A stretch of DNA of 37,073 nt from Actinomycetota bacterium. Lineage in GTDB: Bacteria > Actinomycetota > Actinomycetes > S36-B12 > UBA5976. The translations under genes were made by a program, and so were the position numbers. Under the pieces are notes generated by a model. It saw nothing but the letters and a program-made list of their open reading frames with translations, was not told the origin of the DNA and did no database searches. The stretch spans positions 1 through 37,073 of the forward strand of contig CANGDT010000003.1 of NCBI GenBank assembly GCA_947452755.1, in the 5' to 3' direction. Shown here piece by piece: positions 1 to 9,740 of the stretch. Each line of letters starts with the position of its first letter. Positions within the stretch are counted from its first letter, which is position 1.

Positions 1-2
1 AG

Positions 3-1382
3 GAAGACCAGACTGTCGAGTTCATTCACGCAGGCGGCATTTCTGAGTTTGCGGAGTTTCTGTCAACAGGTGAACCGGTTACACCAATCGTGCGATTGAC
101 CGGCAGTGGTCATTTTCAGGAAACAGTTCCAGTTCTTGATGACAAGGGCCACATGTCGCCACAAAATGTGGAACGTGACATGGGTGTTGACATTGCGGTT
201 CTGTGGAACAGCACCTATGACACAACAGTGCAGTCGTATGTCAACATCATTTCTACGCCTAAGGGTGGAACACACGTATCAGGTTTTGATCGTGCGCTGG
301 TCAAGGTAGTCAACGATCAGTTAAAGGCCCAGCGGTTGCTCAAGGCCGGTGAAGACGCGGTTACGAAGGAAGACGTTCAGGAAGGTATGACAGCTGTCGT
401 CACCGTTCGCGTAGCCGAGCCACAGTTTGAGGGCCAGACGAAAGAGATTCTGGGTACACCGGCTGCGACCAAGATTGTGTCTAACGTTGTCACCAAGGAA
501 CTAACCAATTGGTTCACCAATCCACCGCGGGGAGCAAAGCCAGCCACTCGCGCAGTCCTAGAAAAGGTTGCGAATGCTTCTCGTGCGCGTATCGCAGCGC
601 GTCATCATCGTGATACACAACGACGCAAAACTGCACTTGAGTCTTCAACCTTGCCCGCCAAGTTGAAGGACTGCCGTAGTGAAGATCCGGAGCGCACAGA
701 GCTGTTCATTGTTGAAGGTGACAGCGCGTTAGGTACGGCAAAGACAGCGCGTAACTCAGAGTTCCAGGCATTGTTGCCGATTCGTGGAAAAATTCTGAAC
801 GTTCAAAAGGCTTCGCTAGCCGACATGCTTAAGAACACGGAGTGCGCTTCGATCCTGCAAGTGATCGGTGCTGGGTCCGGTCGATCATTTGAGTTGGATT
901 CAGTGCGATACAACAAAATCATCATCTTGGCTGACGCTGATGTTGATGGTGCACACATCCGGACGCTTTTATTGACATTGTTCCATCGCTATTTGCCTGA
1001 CTTGCTCGCAAATGGACGGGTCTATGCCGCTGTTCCGCCGCTGCACCGAATTGAAGTGGTGGGTTCTGGCAAAAAGGGTGGGGAAGTCATCTACACCTAC
1101 AGTGATGCTGAAATGAAGTCCACGCTCGAAGATCTCACAAAGGCAGGACGCCGCTGGAAAGAGCCAGTGCAGCGTTACAAGGGCCTTGGCGAGATGGATG
1201 CTGTCCAACTACGTGAAACCACCATGGATCCGACTAAGCGCACGCTGCGTCGCATTACGGTTGAGGACGCCGCAGCTGGCGATGCTGTCTTTGAATTATT
1301 GATGGGTAATGATGTGGCTCCGCGTAAGGAGTTCATTATCGAAGGCGCCGCGCAGCTTGATCGGTCGCGAATCGACGCTTAA
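3..1382 (+). CDS. parE: DNA topoisomerase IV / gyrase subunit B (ParE-like), 5'-truncated by window edge
   Basis: Frame is open from nt 3 (EDQTVEFIHAGGISEFAEFL...) into the listed ORF. TOPRIM motifs VEGDSALG and ILADADVDGAHIRTLLLTLF. ParE versus GyrB inferred from the nearby ParC-like partner. Confidence 0.9.
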   Translation, partial: EDQTVEFIHAGGISEFAEFLSTGEPVTPIVRLTGSGHFQETVPVLDDKGHMSPQNVERDMGVDIAVLWNSTYDTTVQSYVNIISTPKGGTHVSGFDRALVKVVNDQLKAQRLLKAGEDAVTKEDVQEGMTAVVTVRVAEPQFEGQTKEILGTPAATKIVSNVVTKELTNWFTNPPRGAKPATRAVLEKVANASRARIAARHHRDTQRRKTALESSTLPAKLKDCRSEDPERTELFIVEGDSALGTAKTARNSEFQALLPIRGKILNVQKASLADMLKNTECASILQVIGAGSGRSFELDSVRYNKIIILADADVDGAHIRTLLLTLFHRYLPDLLANGRVYAAVPPLHRIEVVGSGKKGGEVIYTYSDAEMKSTLEDLTKAGRRWKEPVQRYKGLGEMDAVQLRETTMDPTKRTLRRITVEDAAAGDAVFELLMGNDVAPRKEFIIEGAAQLDRSRIDA

Positions 1383-1388
1383 CGCAAT

Positions 1389-1910
1389 TTAGATATCGAT
1401 TGGTGAGAGTTGACCAGTATGCACGTCGTAGATTGCGCCACCAACCGAAATGCCGTTAGCCAAAAGTGGGTACGTGCGGATTCTGGTGACATCCATTTCA
1501 AGAGCAGACAATTGGTCGGCTTCAGTGCGGAATTCCACGCTACGGGTATCAACGCCGTACTCGTCGATAATGATCTGGTGGAGCTCAGCTTCGGTCGCAC
1601 TTGCCATCCTGCAGTCGGTGTGAGGCATCACTAAAACACGGTTCACACCAAGGAGGAATGTTGCCAGCACGAGAGTACGCAGGACGTCGTCCGTGACTCG
1701 AGCGCCTGCATTACGAAGGATCTTCACGTCACCAGGCTGCATACCGACAATTGCCAGCGGGCTGATTCGGGAATCCATGCATGTGATGATGGCGAGGCCT
1801 TTATTGGCGGTGCCGGTCAGATGCTCATCAGAGAACTTTTCGGCAAAGACTGAATTGGCGCTAACGACATCATGAAAAACGTCGAGTGGAAAACCGGGGT
1901 TCTGAGTCAC
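1389..1910 (-). CDS. Beta-class carbonic anhydrase
   Basis: ITCMDSRI and HTDCRM motifs (Zn ligands C/D, H/C). GTG start at 1910 preferred because the upstream gene stops at 1915; the listed ORF extends further upstream. Confidence 0.88.
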   Translation of the reverse strand: MTQNPGFPLDVFHDVVSANSVFAEKFSDEHLTGTANKGLAIITCMDSRISPLAIVGMQPGDVKILRNAGARVTDDVLRTLVLATFLLGVNRVLVMPHTDCRMASATEAELHQIIIDEYGVDTRSVEFRTEADQLSALEMDVTRIRTYPLLANGISVGGAIYDVHTGQLSPIDI

Positions 1911-1914
1911 AGGT

Positions 1915-2892
1915 CTATTCTGCCCCACCACTTGAGTGGCCAGGAAATACGCCTTGTGCTGGGTCGATATCGGGTACCGCATTGTTGATTGCAGTAGCAG
2001 CTTCACCAAAACCAACACTGATTAGCGCTACTTTGCCTGGATATGTCGCAATGTCACCAGCGGCAAAAATCCTCGGCTGATTGGTCCGCATGTGTGTGTC
2101 TACGACAATGTGGCGTTTCTCCAGGTTCAAACCCCAGTCAGAGATAGGCCCGATGTTCGCCACGAATCCAAGCGCAGCCACGAGTGTTTGCGCAGGTAGA
2201 ACGCGCTCGTTACCAGAGTCCTTGTTTGTGATTGTGACGGATTCAATGTGATCGGTGCCTGTTACTGCCGACACTTCGCTGTTGATGATTAGTTCAATAC
2301 CAAGTTCACGAACCTGGTCAACGGTTGCTGCATGTGCGCGGAAAGCATCTCTGCGATGCACAATCTTGATTGAGTTTGCAATGCCATGCAATGAGAATGC
2401 CCAGTCGAAAGCAGAGTCACCACCGCCGACGATAACGATGTCTTTGCCGCGATGTTCCTCGAGGCGGGGAACGAAGTACACCAAACCCCGACCGATGAAT
2501 TCCGAACCAGTGGGGAGCTCGCGCGGAGTGAAGGAACCAATTCCACCGGTGATGACAACAGCTTTAGCAACAATCACTGTCCCCTTGTCGGTGGTAACTG
2601 TCACATGAGAACCGTCGGTGTGAGTGACTTGCTCGGCTCGTTCACCAAGCACGTAGGTGGGCGAGAAGTTGTTGGCTTGGGCAAGCAGTCCTTCGACTAA
2701 GTCGCGACCCTTAATTGCGGGAAACCCTGCGACGTCAAAAATCATTTTTTCGGGGTACATCGCGGTGATTTGACCGCCTGGTTCTGGCAGTACGTCCAGG
2801 ACTGTGACTGTGAACCCACGAAAGCCGGCGTAGTAAGCCGCATAGAGCCCAGCAGGGCCGGCACCAATGATTAAGACGTCTGTTTCGCTCAC
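1915..2892 (-). CDS. FAD/NAD(P)-dependent oxidoreductase, ferredoxin-NADP+ reductase / thioredoxin reductase-like
   Basis: VLIIGAGPAGLYAAYYAGFRG, EPGGQITAMYPEK, IVIVGGGDSAFDWA, and FAAGDIATYPGKVALISVGFGEAATAINNA. GTG start at 2892 preferred over upstream ATG at 2940, which overlaps the parC 3' end. Confidence 0.85.
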   Translation of the reverse strand: MSETDVLIIGAGPAGLYAAYYAGFRGFTVTVLDVLPEPGGQITAMYPEKMIFDVAGFPAIKGRDLVEGLLAQANNFSPTYVLGERAEQVTHTDGSHVTVTTDKGTVIVAKAVVITGGIGSFTPRELPTGSEFIGRGLVYFVPRLEEHRGKDIVIVGGGDSAFDWAFSLHGIANSIKIVHRRDAFRAHAATVDQVRELGIELIINSEVSAVTGTDHIESVTITNKDSGNERVLPAQTLVAALGFVANIGPISDWGLNLEKRHIVVDTHMRTNQPRIFAAGDIATYPGKVALISVGFGEAATAINNAVPDIDPAQGVFPGHSSGGAE

Positions 2893-2908
2893 GCCTTCAC
2901 CGTATCCG

Positions 2909-5341
2909 TTAGACGCGTGGTGCGCTGAAGATAAAGGCAATTGGTTTTGTCAGCTTTGTTCCTGAGCCGTCACGTTTGCCATTGGCTTCAGGGACATCAA
3001 CGGCCGCTCCAGTGGATCCACACGCGTGGATAGGTGCGCGTCCTGCTGTGGCAGCGACAAGCATGTCTTCGCCCTTAAGGAACTTGTGACAGCGCACGCC
3101 ACCGGTGGCTCGTCCTTTGGCGGGGAATTCATCAAGTGCAGTAATTTTCACGGTGTGTGATGCGGTGCCGGGCAGTGCACCGGATTCACCTGCAACAGTT
3201 GCCACAAAAACATTTTCACCCGCAAGAACGATCTGGGCACTGATTACCGCGGCGCCATCCGAAAGTCGAATGCCAGCCACTCCGCCTGCTGCGCGACCTG
3301 TGGCGCGCACGCCCGATGCGTCGAAGCGCAATAACTGGGCGTCGTCAGTAATCAAGACTGCTTCACCATCATTGTGTGCGACCTGCTGTGCACCGACGAT
3401 GAAGTCGTTGTCGTCGAGACGAATGATGGACCAGTCACCTGCGGTCGATGGGACATCGTGAGTAACACGCTTCACTGTGCCCTGGGCAGTGGCCAAGAAT
3501 ACTGTCGACTCATTTGCATCGAGAGCCATCAAGCCGATGGGTCGCTCATTTTTGTCTAGGGTGAGGAACTCTTTCAGAGCGGCGCCACCGGCAGCGCTGA
3601 ATTTTGTATTGTCCGGCACTGTGGGCAAACCGACAACGCTGAGTCGCAATACGCGACCAGCTGAAGTGATGACACCAATGTCAGCGCGTGCCGTGGTTTG
3701 GATTGCGCTGCGAATCGTGTCGTGATTAGCGCGCTTTGGCCCGAATGCAAGGTCATCTGTATTCATGGTGCGGGCTATGAGACCACTAGCCGACATCACC
3801 GCAAAGCAAGGGTCGTCCTCGACCTCGAGGGGAACGGCAAGAGCAGCTGAAACGACATCGTCACCGTCGAGCAGAACTGTGCGCCTTTCATCGCCGTACA
3901 TCTTTGCGACGTCATTGAGCTCGTCGTTGACAACCTTCTTCAGGCGTTTGGGATTGTCGAGGATGTCAGTTAAGTCGGCAATTGTGCGCTGGAGTTCACC
4001 TTGTTCAGTTTCGAGTTCAAGTCGTGAAAATTTTGTGAGTCGACGTAGTGGCATTTCCAGAATGTAGTTGGTCTGAATCTCTGAGAGATCAAATACCGTC
4101 ATTAAGCGTTCGCGTGCGGCGGCTGTGTCATCGCTTGAACGAATGACGGCAATGACTTCGTCAATGTCCAGGATTGCAACGAGCAAACCATCTACGAGAT
4201 GAAGCCGGTCCATCGCCTTTGTTCGTCGGAATTCAGAACGCCTGCGGACAACTTCGAGGCGGTGATCAAGAAATACTTGCAGTAATTCCTTAAGACCGAG
4301 AGTGATTGGTTGACCGTTGACCAAAGCAACATTGTTGATGTGAAAGGAATCTTCCAATGGAGTCAGTTTGAAGAGTTGTTCAAGTACTGCCGCAGGATTG
4401 AATCCACTCTTGATTTCGATCACGAGTTCCAGACCAGATTCGTAGTCAGTCAGGTCCGTAACATTTGAGATTCCTTGTAGCTTCTTTGAAGTCACCAGTT
4501 CCTTAATGCGTTCAATGACACGTTCTGGACCAACTTGGTAGGGAAGTTCACGCACCACGATGCCTTGACGTCGCGGCGACACTTGCTCGATGTCGACTTT
4601 CGCACGAACCTTGAAGCTGCCTTTACCTGTTGTGTAGGCATCACGAATGCCATCGAGTCCCACGATGATTCCACCTGTGGGTAGATCAGGTCCCGGGACA
4701 AATGTCATCAATTCATCGACAGTCGCTTTTGGCTGAGCGAGTAGGTGAGACGCAGCGGCAACAACTTCACGCAGGTTGTGCGGAGCCATATTTGTTGCCA
4801 TGCCCACGGCAATGCCACTTGCGCCATTAACCAAAAGATTCGGAATAGCCGACGGCAAAACTGATGGTTCAAACTCACGACCGTCATAGTTCGGTGTGAA
4901 ATCCACGGTGTCTTCGTCAAGTGAATCGACCATCGCCATTGCGGGGCTGCCGAGACGAGCCTCGGTGTAACGGTAAGCAGCTGGACCTTCGTCGAGCGAT
5001 CCAAAATTTCCATGCCCGTCTACGAACGGTAAACGCAGCGACCACGATTGAGCCATGCGGACAAGTGCATCGTAAATTGCAGTGTCACCGTGCGGGTGCA
5101 ACTTACCCATCACTTCACCAACAACTCGAGCACACTTCACATGTCCCTTATCGGGTCGCAGATTCATCTGCGCCATGGTGTGCAAAATTCGACGTTGAAC
5201 TGGTTTCAGGCCGTCACGTGCATCTGGCAAAGCTCGTGAATAAATAACTGAATAGGCGTACTCGAGGAACGATCCCTGCATTTCTGCGGCAACGTCAATG
5301 TCAACGATGCGACCGGAATCGTGTGTAGGTGTTTTAGCCAT
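2909..5341 (-). CDS. parC: DNA topoisomerase IV / gyrase subunit A (ParC-like)
   Basis: SVIYSRALPDARDGLKPVQRRILHTM, HPHGDTAIYDALVRMAQ (QRDR), AAYRYTEARL catalytic Tyr, 810 aa. No canonical GyrA box seen in the C-terminal region. Confidence 0.9.
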   Translation of the reverse strand: MAKTPTHDSGRIVDIDVAAEMQGSFLEYAYSVIYSRALPDARDGLKPVQRRILHTMAQMNLRPDKGHVKCARVVGEVMGKLHPHGDTAIYDALVRMAQSWSLRLPFVDGHGNFGSLDEGPAAYRYTEARLGSPAMAMVDSLDEDTVDFTPNYDGREFEPSVLPSAIPNLLVNGASGIAVGMATNMAPHNLREVVAAASHLLAQPKATVDELMTFVPGPDLPTGGIIVGLDGIRDAYTTGKGSFKVRAKVDIEQVSPRRQGIVVRELPYQVGPERVIERIKELVTSKKLQGISNVTDLTDYESGLELVIEIKSGFNPAAVLEQLFKLTPLEDSFHINNVALVNGQPITLGLKELLQVFLDHRLEVVRRRSEFRRTKAMDRLHLVDGLLVAILDIDEVIAVIRSSDDTAAARERLMTVFDLSEIQTNYILEMPLRRLTKFSRLELETEQGELQRTIADLTDILDNPKRLKKVVNDELNDVAKMYGDERRTVLLDGDDVVSAALAVPLEVEDDPCFAVMSASGLIARTMNTDDLAFGPKRANHDTIRSAIQTTARADIGVITSAGRVLRLSVVGLPTVPDNTKFSAAGGAALKEFLTLDKNERPIGLMALDANESTVFLATAQGTVKRVTHDVPSTAGDWSIIRLDDNDFIVGAQQVAHNDGEAVLITDDAQLLRFDASGVRATGRAAGGVAGIRLSDGAAVISAQIVLAGENVFVATVAGESGALPGTASHTVKITALDEFPAKGRATGGVRCHKFLKGEDMLVAATAGRAPIHACGSTGAAVDVPEANGKRDGSGTKLTKPIAFIFSAPRV

Positions 5342-5368
5342 ACTGAACCTTCGTGATGGAGGTGAAGA

Positions 5369-6196
5369 TTATTGGCCGTCGGGGCGGTGACCGAACAAGA
5401 TGTCGTCCCACGACGGAGAATTATCAACTGGCGGCGCAGGCGCTACCTGTACAGGCATTGTGGGTTGTCCAGGACCCGCCCACGCTGGTGGCTCAATTGC
5501 ATCGTCATCATTTTTGTAATCCTGGGGGAAATCTTCGTCGACATACTCGTCAACATCAATTTCGGGCTCAGCAACAGTCGGCAAACCAACTAGGCGAGGA
5601 CGAACTTCCTGAACAGGCTCAGCGACGGTTTGCGTGCGTGCAACTTCGTCTTCAAAAAGCCAACGTGCTTCGTCGTCAAGTGCTACTACCGAACCACCGG
5701 CTGGATCAAATACCCACTGAGCACTTCCTGAACCGCTGCCACTTGGCCACGTCACAGTTACTGTCCAGCGACCATCTTCACGTCGGTACGAATCCCAAAC
5801 GAGTGACAGAGTGTCAACATCGCGAAGTGCAAGTTGGTTAACAACAATTTCAGATAACAGAATTTCACTGTGTGGACGACGAATAGCGGTGTTTGCAGCA
5901 CGCTGAGCCATGTGTGCGCGTTCGGCAAGAACAGGTCCTGCGTATCGAGCAATACGGTCCTCATCTACGCCAGCTTCGAACGCAATGCTTGCAGCAGTCT
6001 CGCCACGACGAAGACGTGATTGAATATCGCGCGGACTGACGCCAAACGGCTGGTCGGCATCGTCGCGTGGAGTTGGCACGTTGATATTGCGGCGAATGTG
6101 ATCGTCGATTGCAACAACAAATTCCTGACCATCTTCATCCATGAAGATCAATCCGGTGTTGTCGTCGGTACGACCGACAAGGACCAACTCGTGCAC
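5369..6196 (-). CDS. sepH: Septation protein SepH (DUF3071)
   Basis: N-terminal MHELVLVGRTDDNTGLIFMDEDGQEFVVAIDD and SPRDIQSRLRRGETAASIAFEAGVDEDRIARYAGPVLAERAHMAQRA typical of DUF3071. GTG start with GGAGG upstream. Confidence 0.88.
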   Translation of the reverse strand: MHELVLVGRTDDNTGLIFMDEDGQEFVVAIDDHIRRNINVPTPRDDADQPFGVSPRDIQSRLRRGETAASIAFEAGVDEDRIARYAGPVLAERAHMAQRAANTAIRRPHSEILLSEIVVNQLALRDVDTLSLVWDSYRREDGRWTVTVTWPSGSGSGSAQWVFDPAGGSVVALDDEARWLFEDEVARTQTVAEPVQEVRPRLVGLPTVAEPEIDVDEYVDEDFPQDYKNDDDAIEPPAWAGPGQPTMPVQVAPAPPVDNSPSWDDILFGHRPDGQ

Positions 6197-6317
6197 AAAT
6201 GCCTCCTGGTAGTGATGCGTCTATAGTCTGACGGAAAAACCCCCAAAAATACGGCTTTTAGGGTGGTGTGTCGTATCTATCGGGTTGATTGTTGTCGCGG
6301 CGGACCAGAATAGAACT

Positions 6318-7142
6318 ATGCCTGCCGATGCCGTGCTCGAAATCCCTGAAGTTCATTTCGCCATAGAGGTTGCCCTTTCAACGGGGGCCATACTTGCCGA
6401 TCGGCCCGACGAGCTGACGATTTCGACCAAGTCGACCGCCACTGATGTTGTGACCCACATGGACCAGTTGGCTGAACGACACATCGTTGAACGTATCGAG
6501 GCCATGAGGCCGCTGGATGGGATCTTGGGCGAAGAAGGCGCCGCCAAGGTTGGCACAAGCGGGCTCGAATGGGTTGTCGACCCGTTGGATGGGACGGTCA
6601 ACTACCTTTACGACCTTCCGTTTTGGTGTGTGTCTATTGCCTTGGTCGATGCTGCCTCTCGCGAAGGTGTGGCCGGGGCAATCTATGCACCTCGTATGGA
6701 CAGCTTGTGGTTCGCGGCGCGCGGTCAGGGAGCATTCGTTACCTCCGGCGGTGTTACTCGGCGTCTCGGTGTGAGCGAATGTGCCAACTTAGATCGAGCA
6801 CTTATGGGTACAGGGTTTGGTTATTCGGCTGAGCGGCGTCAATCTCAAGGTCGTGTTGTTGCACAGATTTTGCCGCGCGTGCGCGACATCAGACGGATGG
6901 GTTCGTGTGCAATTGATCTATGTTGCGTTGCCAGTGGCGACCTTGATGGGTATTACGAACGTGGTGTTAATCCGTGGGATCACGCTGCAGGTGGCTTGAT
7001 AGCTCGTGAAGCCGGCGCAGTCGTCTCAGGTTTGTCTGGCGCACCCGAGGGCGAAGAGATGTTGGTGGCAGCGGGACCCGCAGTGCATCAACAACTTGTG
7101 GCACTCTTGGAACAGAACGACGCAGCCAGCGACAACTTGTAA
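6318..7142 (+). CDS. Inositol monophosphatase family protein
   Basis: DPLDGTVNYLYDLPFWCVSIALVD and WDHAAGGLIAREAGAVVSGL motifs. Start at 6318 (MPADAVLEIPEVHFA) preferred over 6285. Confidence 0.9.
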   Translation: MPADAVLEIPEVHFAIEVALSTGAILADRPDELTISTKSTATDVVTHMDQLAERHIVERIEAMRPLDGILGEEGAAKVGTSGLEWVVDPLDGTVNYLYDLPFWCVSIALVDAASREGVAGAIYAPRMDSLWFAARGQGAFVTSGGVTRRLGVSECANLDRALMGTGFGYSAERRQSQGRVVAQILPRVRDIRRMGSCAIDLCCVASGDLDGYYERGVNPWDHAAGGLIAREAGAVVSGLSGAPEGEEMLVAAGPAVHQQLVALLEQNDAASDNL

Positions 7143-7162
7143 ACGATTTATGAAGGAGCATC

Positions 7163-7681
7163 ATGCCTATCTACGCACTCGGAGACGTTGAGCCGCAGAT
7201 TCACCCAGACGCTTTTGTGCATCCAGATGCTGTCATCATTGGCAATGTCACCATCGGTGCGCTCGCTTCTATTTGGCCATGTGCCGTTCTTCGCGGTGAT
7301 TCCAATCGCATTGTTGTTGGCGAGCGTACTTCTATACAAGATGGCAGCGCGATTCATTGCACTGCAGAAATTCCTACTCTGATTGGGAGCGATTGCACAG
7401 TTGGACACAACGCCCATCTAGAAGGTTGCACAATTCATGACGGTGCACTTGTCGGTTCTGGATCGCTGGTCTTGCATAATGCGGTTGTTCACACGGGAGC
7501 CCTTGTCGCCGCTGGCGCAGTAGTGACATATGGAACCGTGGTACCGGCAGGCGCTTTGGCTGTTGGTGTGCCGGCGCGTATTAAAGAAAATGCTGCTGAT
7601 CCTGAAGTGTTGGCATACTCACAAGCAACATATGTGAAAAATGCACGCACATATCCCACAAATATGCGCCTCATCGGGTAA
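7163..7681 (+). CDS. Gamma-carbonic anhydrase-like / hexapeptide-repeat (LbH) protein
   Basis: Hexapeptide repeats, VLRGDSNRIVVGERTSIQDGSAIH, TVGHNAHLEGCTIHDGALVGSGSLV. AAGGAG ribosome-binding site. Confidence 0.87.
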   Translation: MPIYALGDVEPQIHPDAFVHPDAVIIGNVTIGALASIWPCAVLRGDSNRIVVGERTSIQDGSAIHCTAEIPTLIGSDCTVGHNAHLEGCTIHDGALVGSGSLVLHNAVVHTGALVAAGAVVTYGTVVPAGALAVGVPARIKENAADPEVLAYSQATYVKNARTYPTNMRLIG

Positions 7682-7788
7682 ACATAGGGGCAGTGTTAGG
7701 CGTGCCGCGGGCATAAAGTAGCCTCGCGACACGTTAGACCTCATAAGGGAACTAACTAGTAAGTCCTATAAGGAGATTTGAGCAAGCA

Positions 7789-8085
7789 ATGGCTACCGAT
7801 TACGACGCCCCGAGAAAAACCGACGAAGAACTCAACGAAGAGAGCCTCGAAGATCTCAAAGCTCAACATGCCGCTAAGAGCGGTTCGAGTGTTGACGTCG
7901 ACGAAGCTGACCACAATGAGAACCTCGAACTACCCGGTGCTGATCTTTCAGATGAGTCAATCACTGTCATGGTTATTCCAAAGAAGGCCGACGAGTTCAC
8001 CTGTTCGCGCTGCTTCCTGGTAAACCACATCAGCCAGAAGGCCAAAGATGGTAAAGAAGGCCCAGTCTGTAACGACTGCTCCTGA
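7789..8085 (+). CDS. DUF4193 family zinc-ribbon-like protein
   Basis: Acidic N-terminus and CSRCFLVNHISQKA...CNDC, typical of DUF4193. AAGGAG upstream of ATG. Confidence 0.85.
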   Translation: MATDYDAPRKTDEELNEESLEDLKAQHAAKSGSSVDVDEADHNENLELPGADLSDESITVMVIPKKADEFTCSRCFLVNHISQKAKDGKEGPVCNDCS

Positions 8086-8098
8086 TTCATTCTTTACG

Positions 8099-8134
8099 AA
8101 ATCCCTGCTGCGCAATATGCGAGCAGGGATTTTG
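8099..8134 (+). terminator. Intrinsic terminator after the DUF4193 gene
   Basis: Hairpin AAATCCCTGCT-g-CGCA-ATA-TGCG-AGCAGGGATTT, followed by TT; 13 nt after the stop. Confidence 0.85.
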
Positions 8135-8159
8135 CTTGTGTCAATAGATCTGTGTGAAC

Positions 8160-8684
8160 CTAGCGCGCGTTAATAGCCTGCGCGAGAGCTTTGGCTTGCC
8201 GCGATGAGATGTGCCAATAGGGATGTGGGTCATCAATATCGGTCACTTCAATGAGGACGGATTCCTTCACCCCGGCTCGCAGGCAGTAAAACGCATTCGG
8301 ATGGGCGCGCTTACTACGGGCCTGCACAGTCGATGTACTTCCGAGGACTTTCACTGTGCCGACAAACATTCGGGGTAAGCGCGCGTTACCTGCCCGCACG
8401 ACCTGGTCGTCGACAACAATGAGCGGCGAATTAACTAGCAAGGCAATAACAGCGACACTTGATGTCGCTACCGCCACGACTAGACCGGTGTTGAAGCCAT
8501 AGGCCCGTGCATAGGCAAGACCCAGTGAGAATGTCATCAGTAACGTGAAGCTCCACATTCCAGCACTAGGAAGCACACGTTCGCGATAGGACACAACGCT
8601 GCCATCCTGACCTTCATGTTCACGGGGATATTCAGGTGAACGTGGCGCAGGTGTGTGGGTATTGGACTCGTCAATCATCGGCAT
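8160..8684 (-). CDS. DUF3093 family membrane protein
   Basis: Two TM segments after a hydrophilic N-terminus; C-terminal PHPYWHISSRQAKALAQAI typical of DUF3093. Start 8684 or 8678. Confidence 0.8.
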   Translation of the reverse strand: MPMIDESNTHTPAPRSPEYPREHEGQDGSVVSYRERVLPSAGMWSFTLLMTFSLGLAYARAYGFNTGLVVAVATSSVAVIALLVNSPLIVVDDQVVRAGNARLPRMFVGTVKVLGSTSTVQARSKRAHPNAFYCLRAGVKESVLIEVTDIDDPHPYWHISSRQAKALAQAINAR

Positions 8685-8700
8685 CGCTAGGGTACATCAC

Positions 8701-9294
8701 ATGGAGCGCTTTGTTGGTGGTGTGCACCCCCTTACGATTCCGCCGGATGCAGTTGTGCCACAGAGGCATAAGGATGCACCAGCACCTGGACATGAGATTG
8801 CCAGCCATTACCGAAACTGTTTCGGCTGTGGGCAGGATCATCCAACCGGGTTACACATAGCGATTACCGCGAGTGAAGGTTTACGCATCACATCGGAATT
8901 TGAGGTCACAGAACACCACCAGGGTGCACCTGGTATCGCACACGGCGGTCTACTAGCGCTCGCCTTTGATGAATCACTGAGTGCTACGAACTGGCTTATT
9001 CGAGTTCCGGCTGTCACCGCACATCTCGAGGTGTCATATCGAATGCCGGTACCCGTCGGAACGCGTGTGTTCATTAACGCAGAGATCATTGCTGTCAAAG
9101 GACGCAAAATGTGGTCACGCGCTGAAGGTCATTTGAACACACCTGATGGACCTGTAGGAGTTGGCGCTGAAGCATTGTTCATGCAGGTGAGTTTGGAACA
9201 CTTCGAAAAATATGGTCGTGCCGAAGACCTTCAAGTTGCCGCGACAGATCCTCGAGTGTTGGACCACATTGCCGGATTGGATATTGCGCCATGA
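8701..9294 (+). CDS. PaaI-like hotdog-fold thioesterase
   Basis: NCFGCGQDHPTGLHI, GAPGIAHGGLLALAFDESL, EVSYRMPVPVGTRV. Start 8701 (MERFVGGVHP) preferred. Confidence 0.82.
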   Translation: MERFVGGVHPLTIPPDAVVPQRHKDAPAPGHEIASHYRNCFGCGQDHPTGLHIAITASEGLRITSEFEVTEHHQGAPGIAHGGLLALAFDESLSATNWLIRVPAVTAHLEVSYRMPVPVGTRVFINAEIIAVKGRKMWSRAEGHLNTPDGPVGVGAEALFMQVSLEHFEKYGRAEDLQVAATDPRVLDHIAGLDIAP

Positions 9295-9740
9295 CACACA
9301 TCGACATCCAGTTTGTATTGCTAGACCCGCGAGCAACAGTTCCCACGTATGCGCGTGAAGGTGATGCAGGCGCGGATCTGACGTGCATCGAAGACATCCG
9401 TATTGAAGCGGGAGAGCGAAGTGTTGTCCGCACAGGTCTTGCAATTGCGATACCGATGGGTTTCGTAGGGCTAGTTCATCCGCGTTCAGGCCTTGCCGTG
9501 AAGCACGGAATTACTATCGTGAACACACCTGGAACGATTGATGCTGGATACCGCGGCGAAATAATGATTTGCCTACTCAATACCGACTCACGAGCGACAT
9601 TTGAGATGCCTGCTGGCTCGCGTATTGCTCAGCTTGTTGTTCAGCCGGTCATGCATGCGGAATTTCGCGCTGTTGACTCGTTAGATGACTCGGAGCGGGG
9701 AACAGACGGATTCGGCTCCACAGGTGTGGCCACCTTATGA
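9291..9740 (+). CDS. dut: dUTP diphosphatase
   Basis: REGDAGADL, VHPRSGLAVKHGI, NTPGTIDAGYRGEI, GSRIAQLVV, RGTDGFGSTG: all five trimeric dUTPase motifs. Start overlaps upstream stop. Confidence 0.97.
   Translation: MTHIDIQFVLLDPRATVPTYAREGDAGADLTCIEDIRIEAGERSVVRTGLAIAIPMGFVGLVHPRSGLAVKHGITIVNTPGTIDAGYRGEIMICLLNTDSRATFEMPAGSRIAQLVVQPVMHAEFRAVDSLDDSERGTDGFGSTGVATL

Noticed and set aside
5353-5841. 162-aa plus-strand ORF antisense to sepH 3' region
   Set aside because: Gln/His/Arg-rich translation typical of a shadow frame; SepH is well supported on the minus strand.
6236-6265. A/C-rich and T/G-rich arms (aaaacccccaaaaatacggcttttaggg) upstream of sepH and the IMPase gene
   Set aside because: Could form only an imperfect hairpin with a bulge between divergent genes; more likely promoter sequence than a terminator or riboswitch.
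7739-7775. Two similar motifs CCTCATAAGGG and TCCTATAAGGA before DUF4193, the second overlapping the ribosome-binding site
   Set aside because: Arms of only 3-4 bp; too weak to claim an RNA thermometer or regulatory hairpin.
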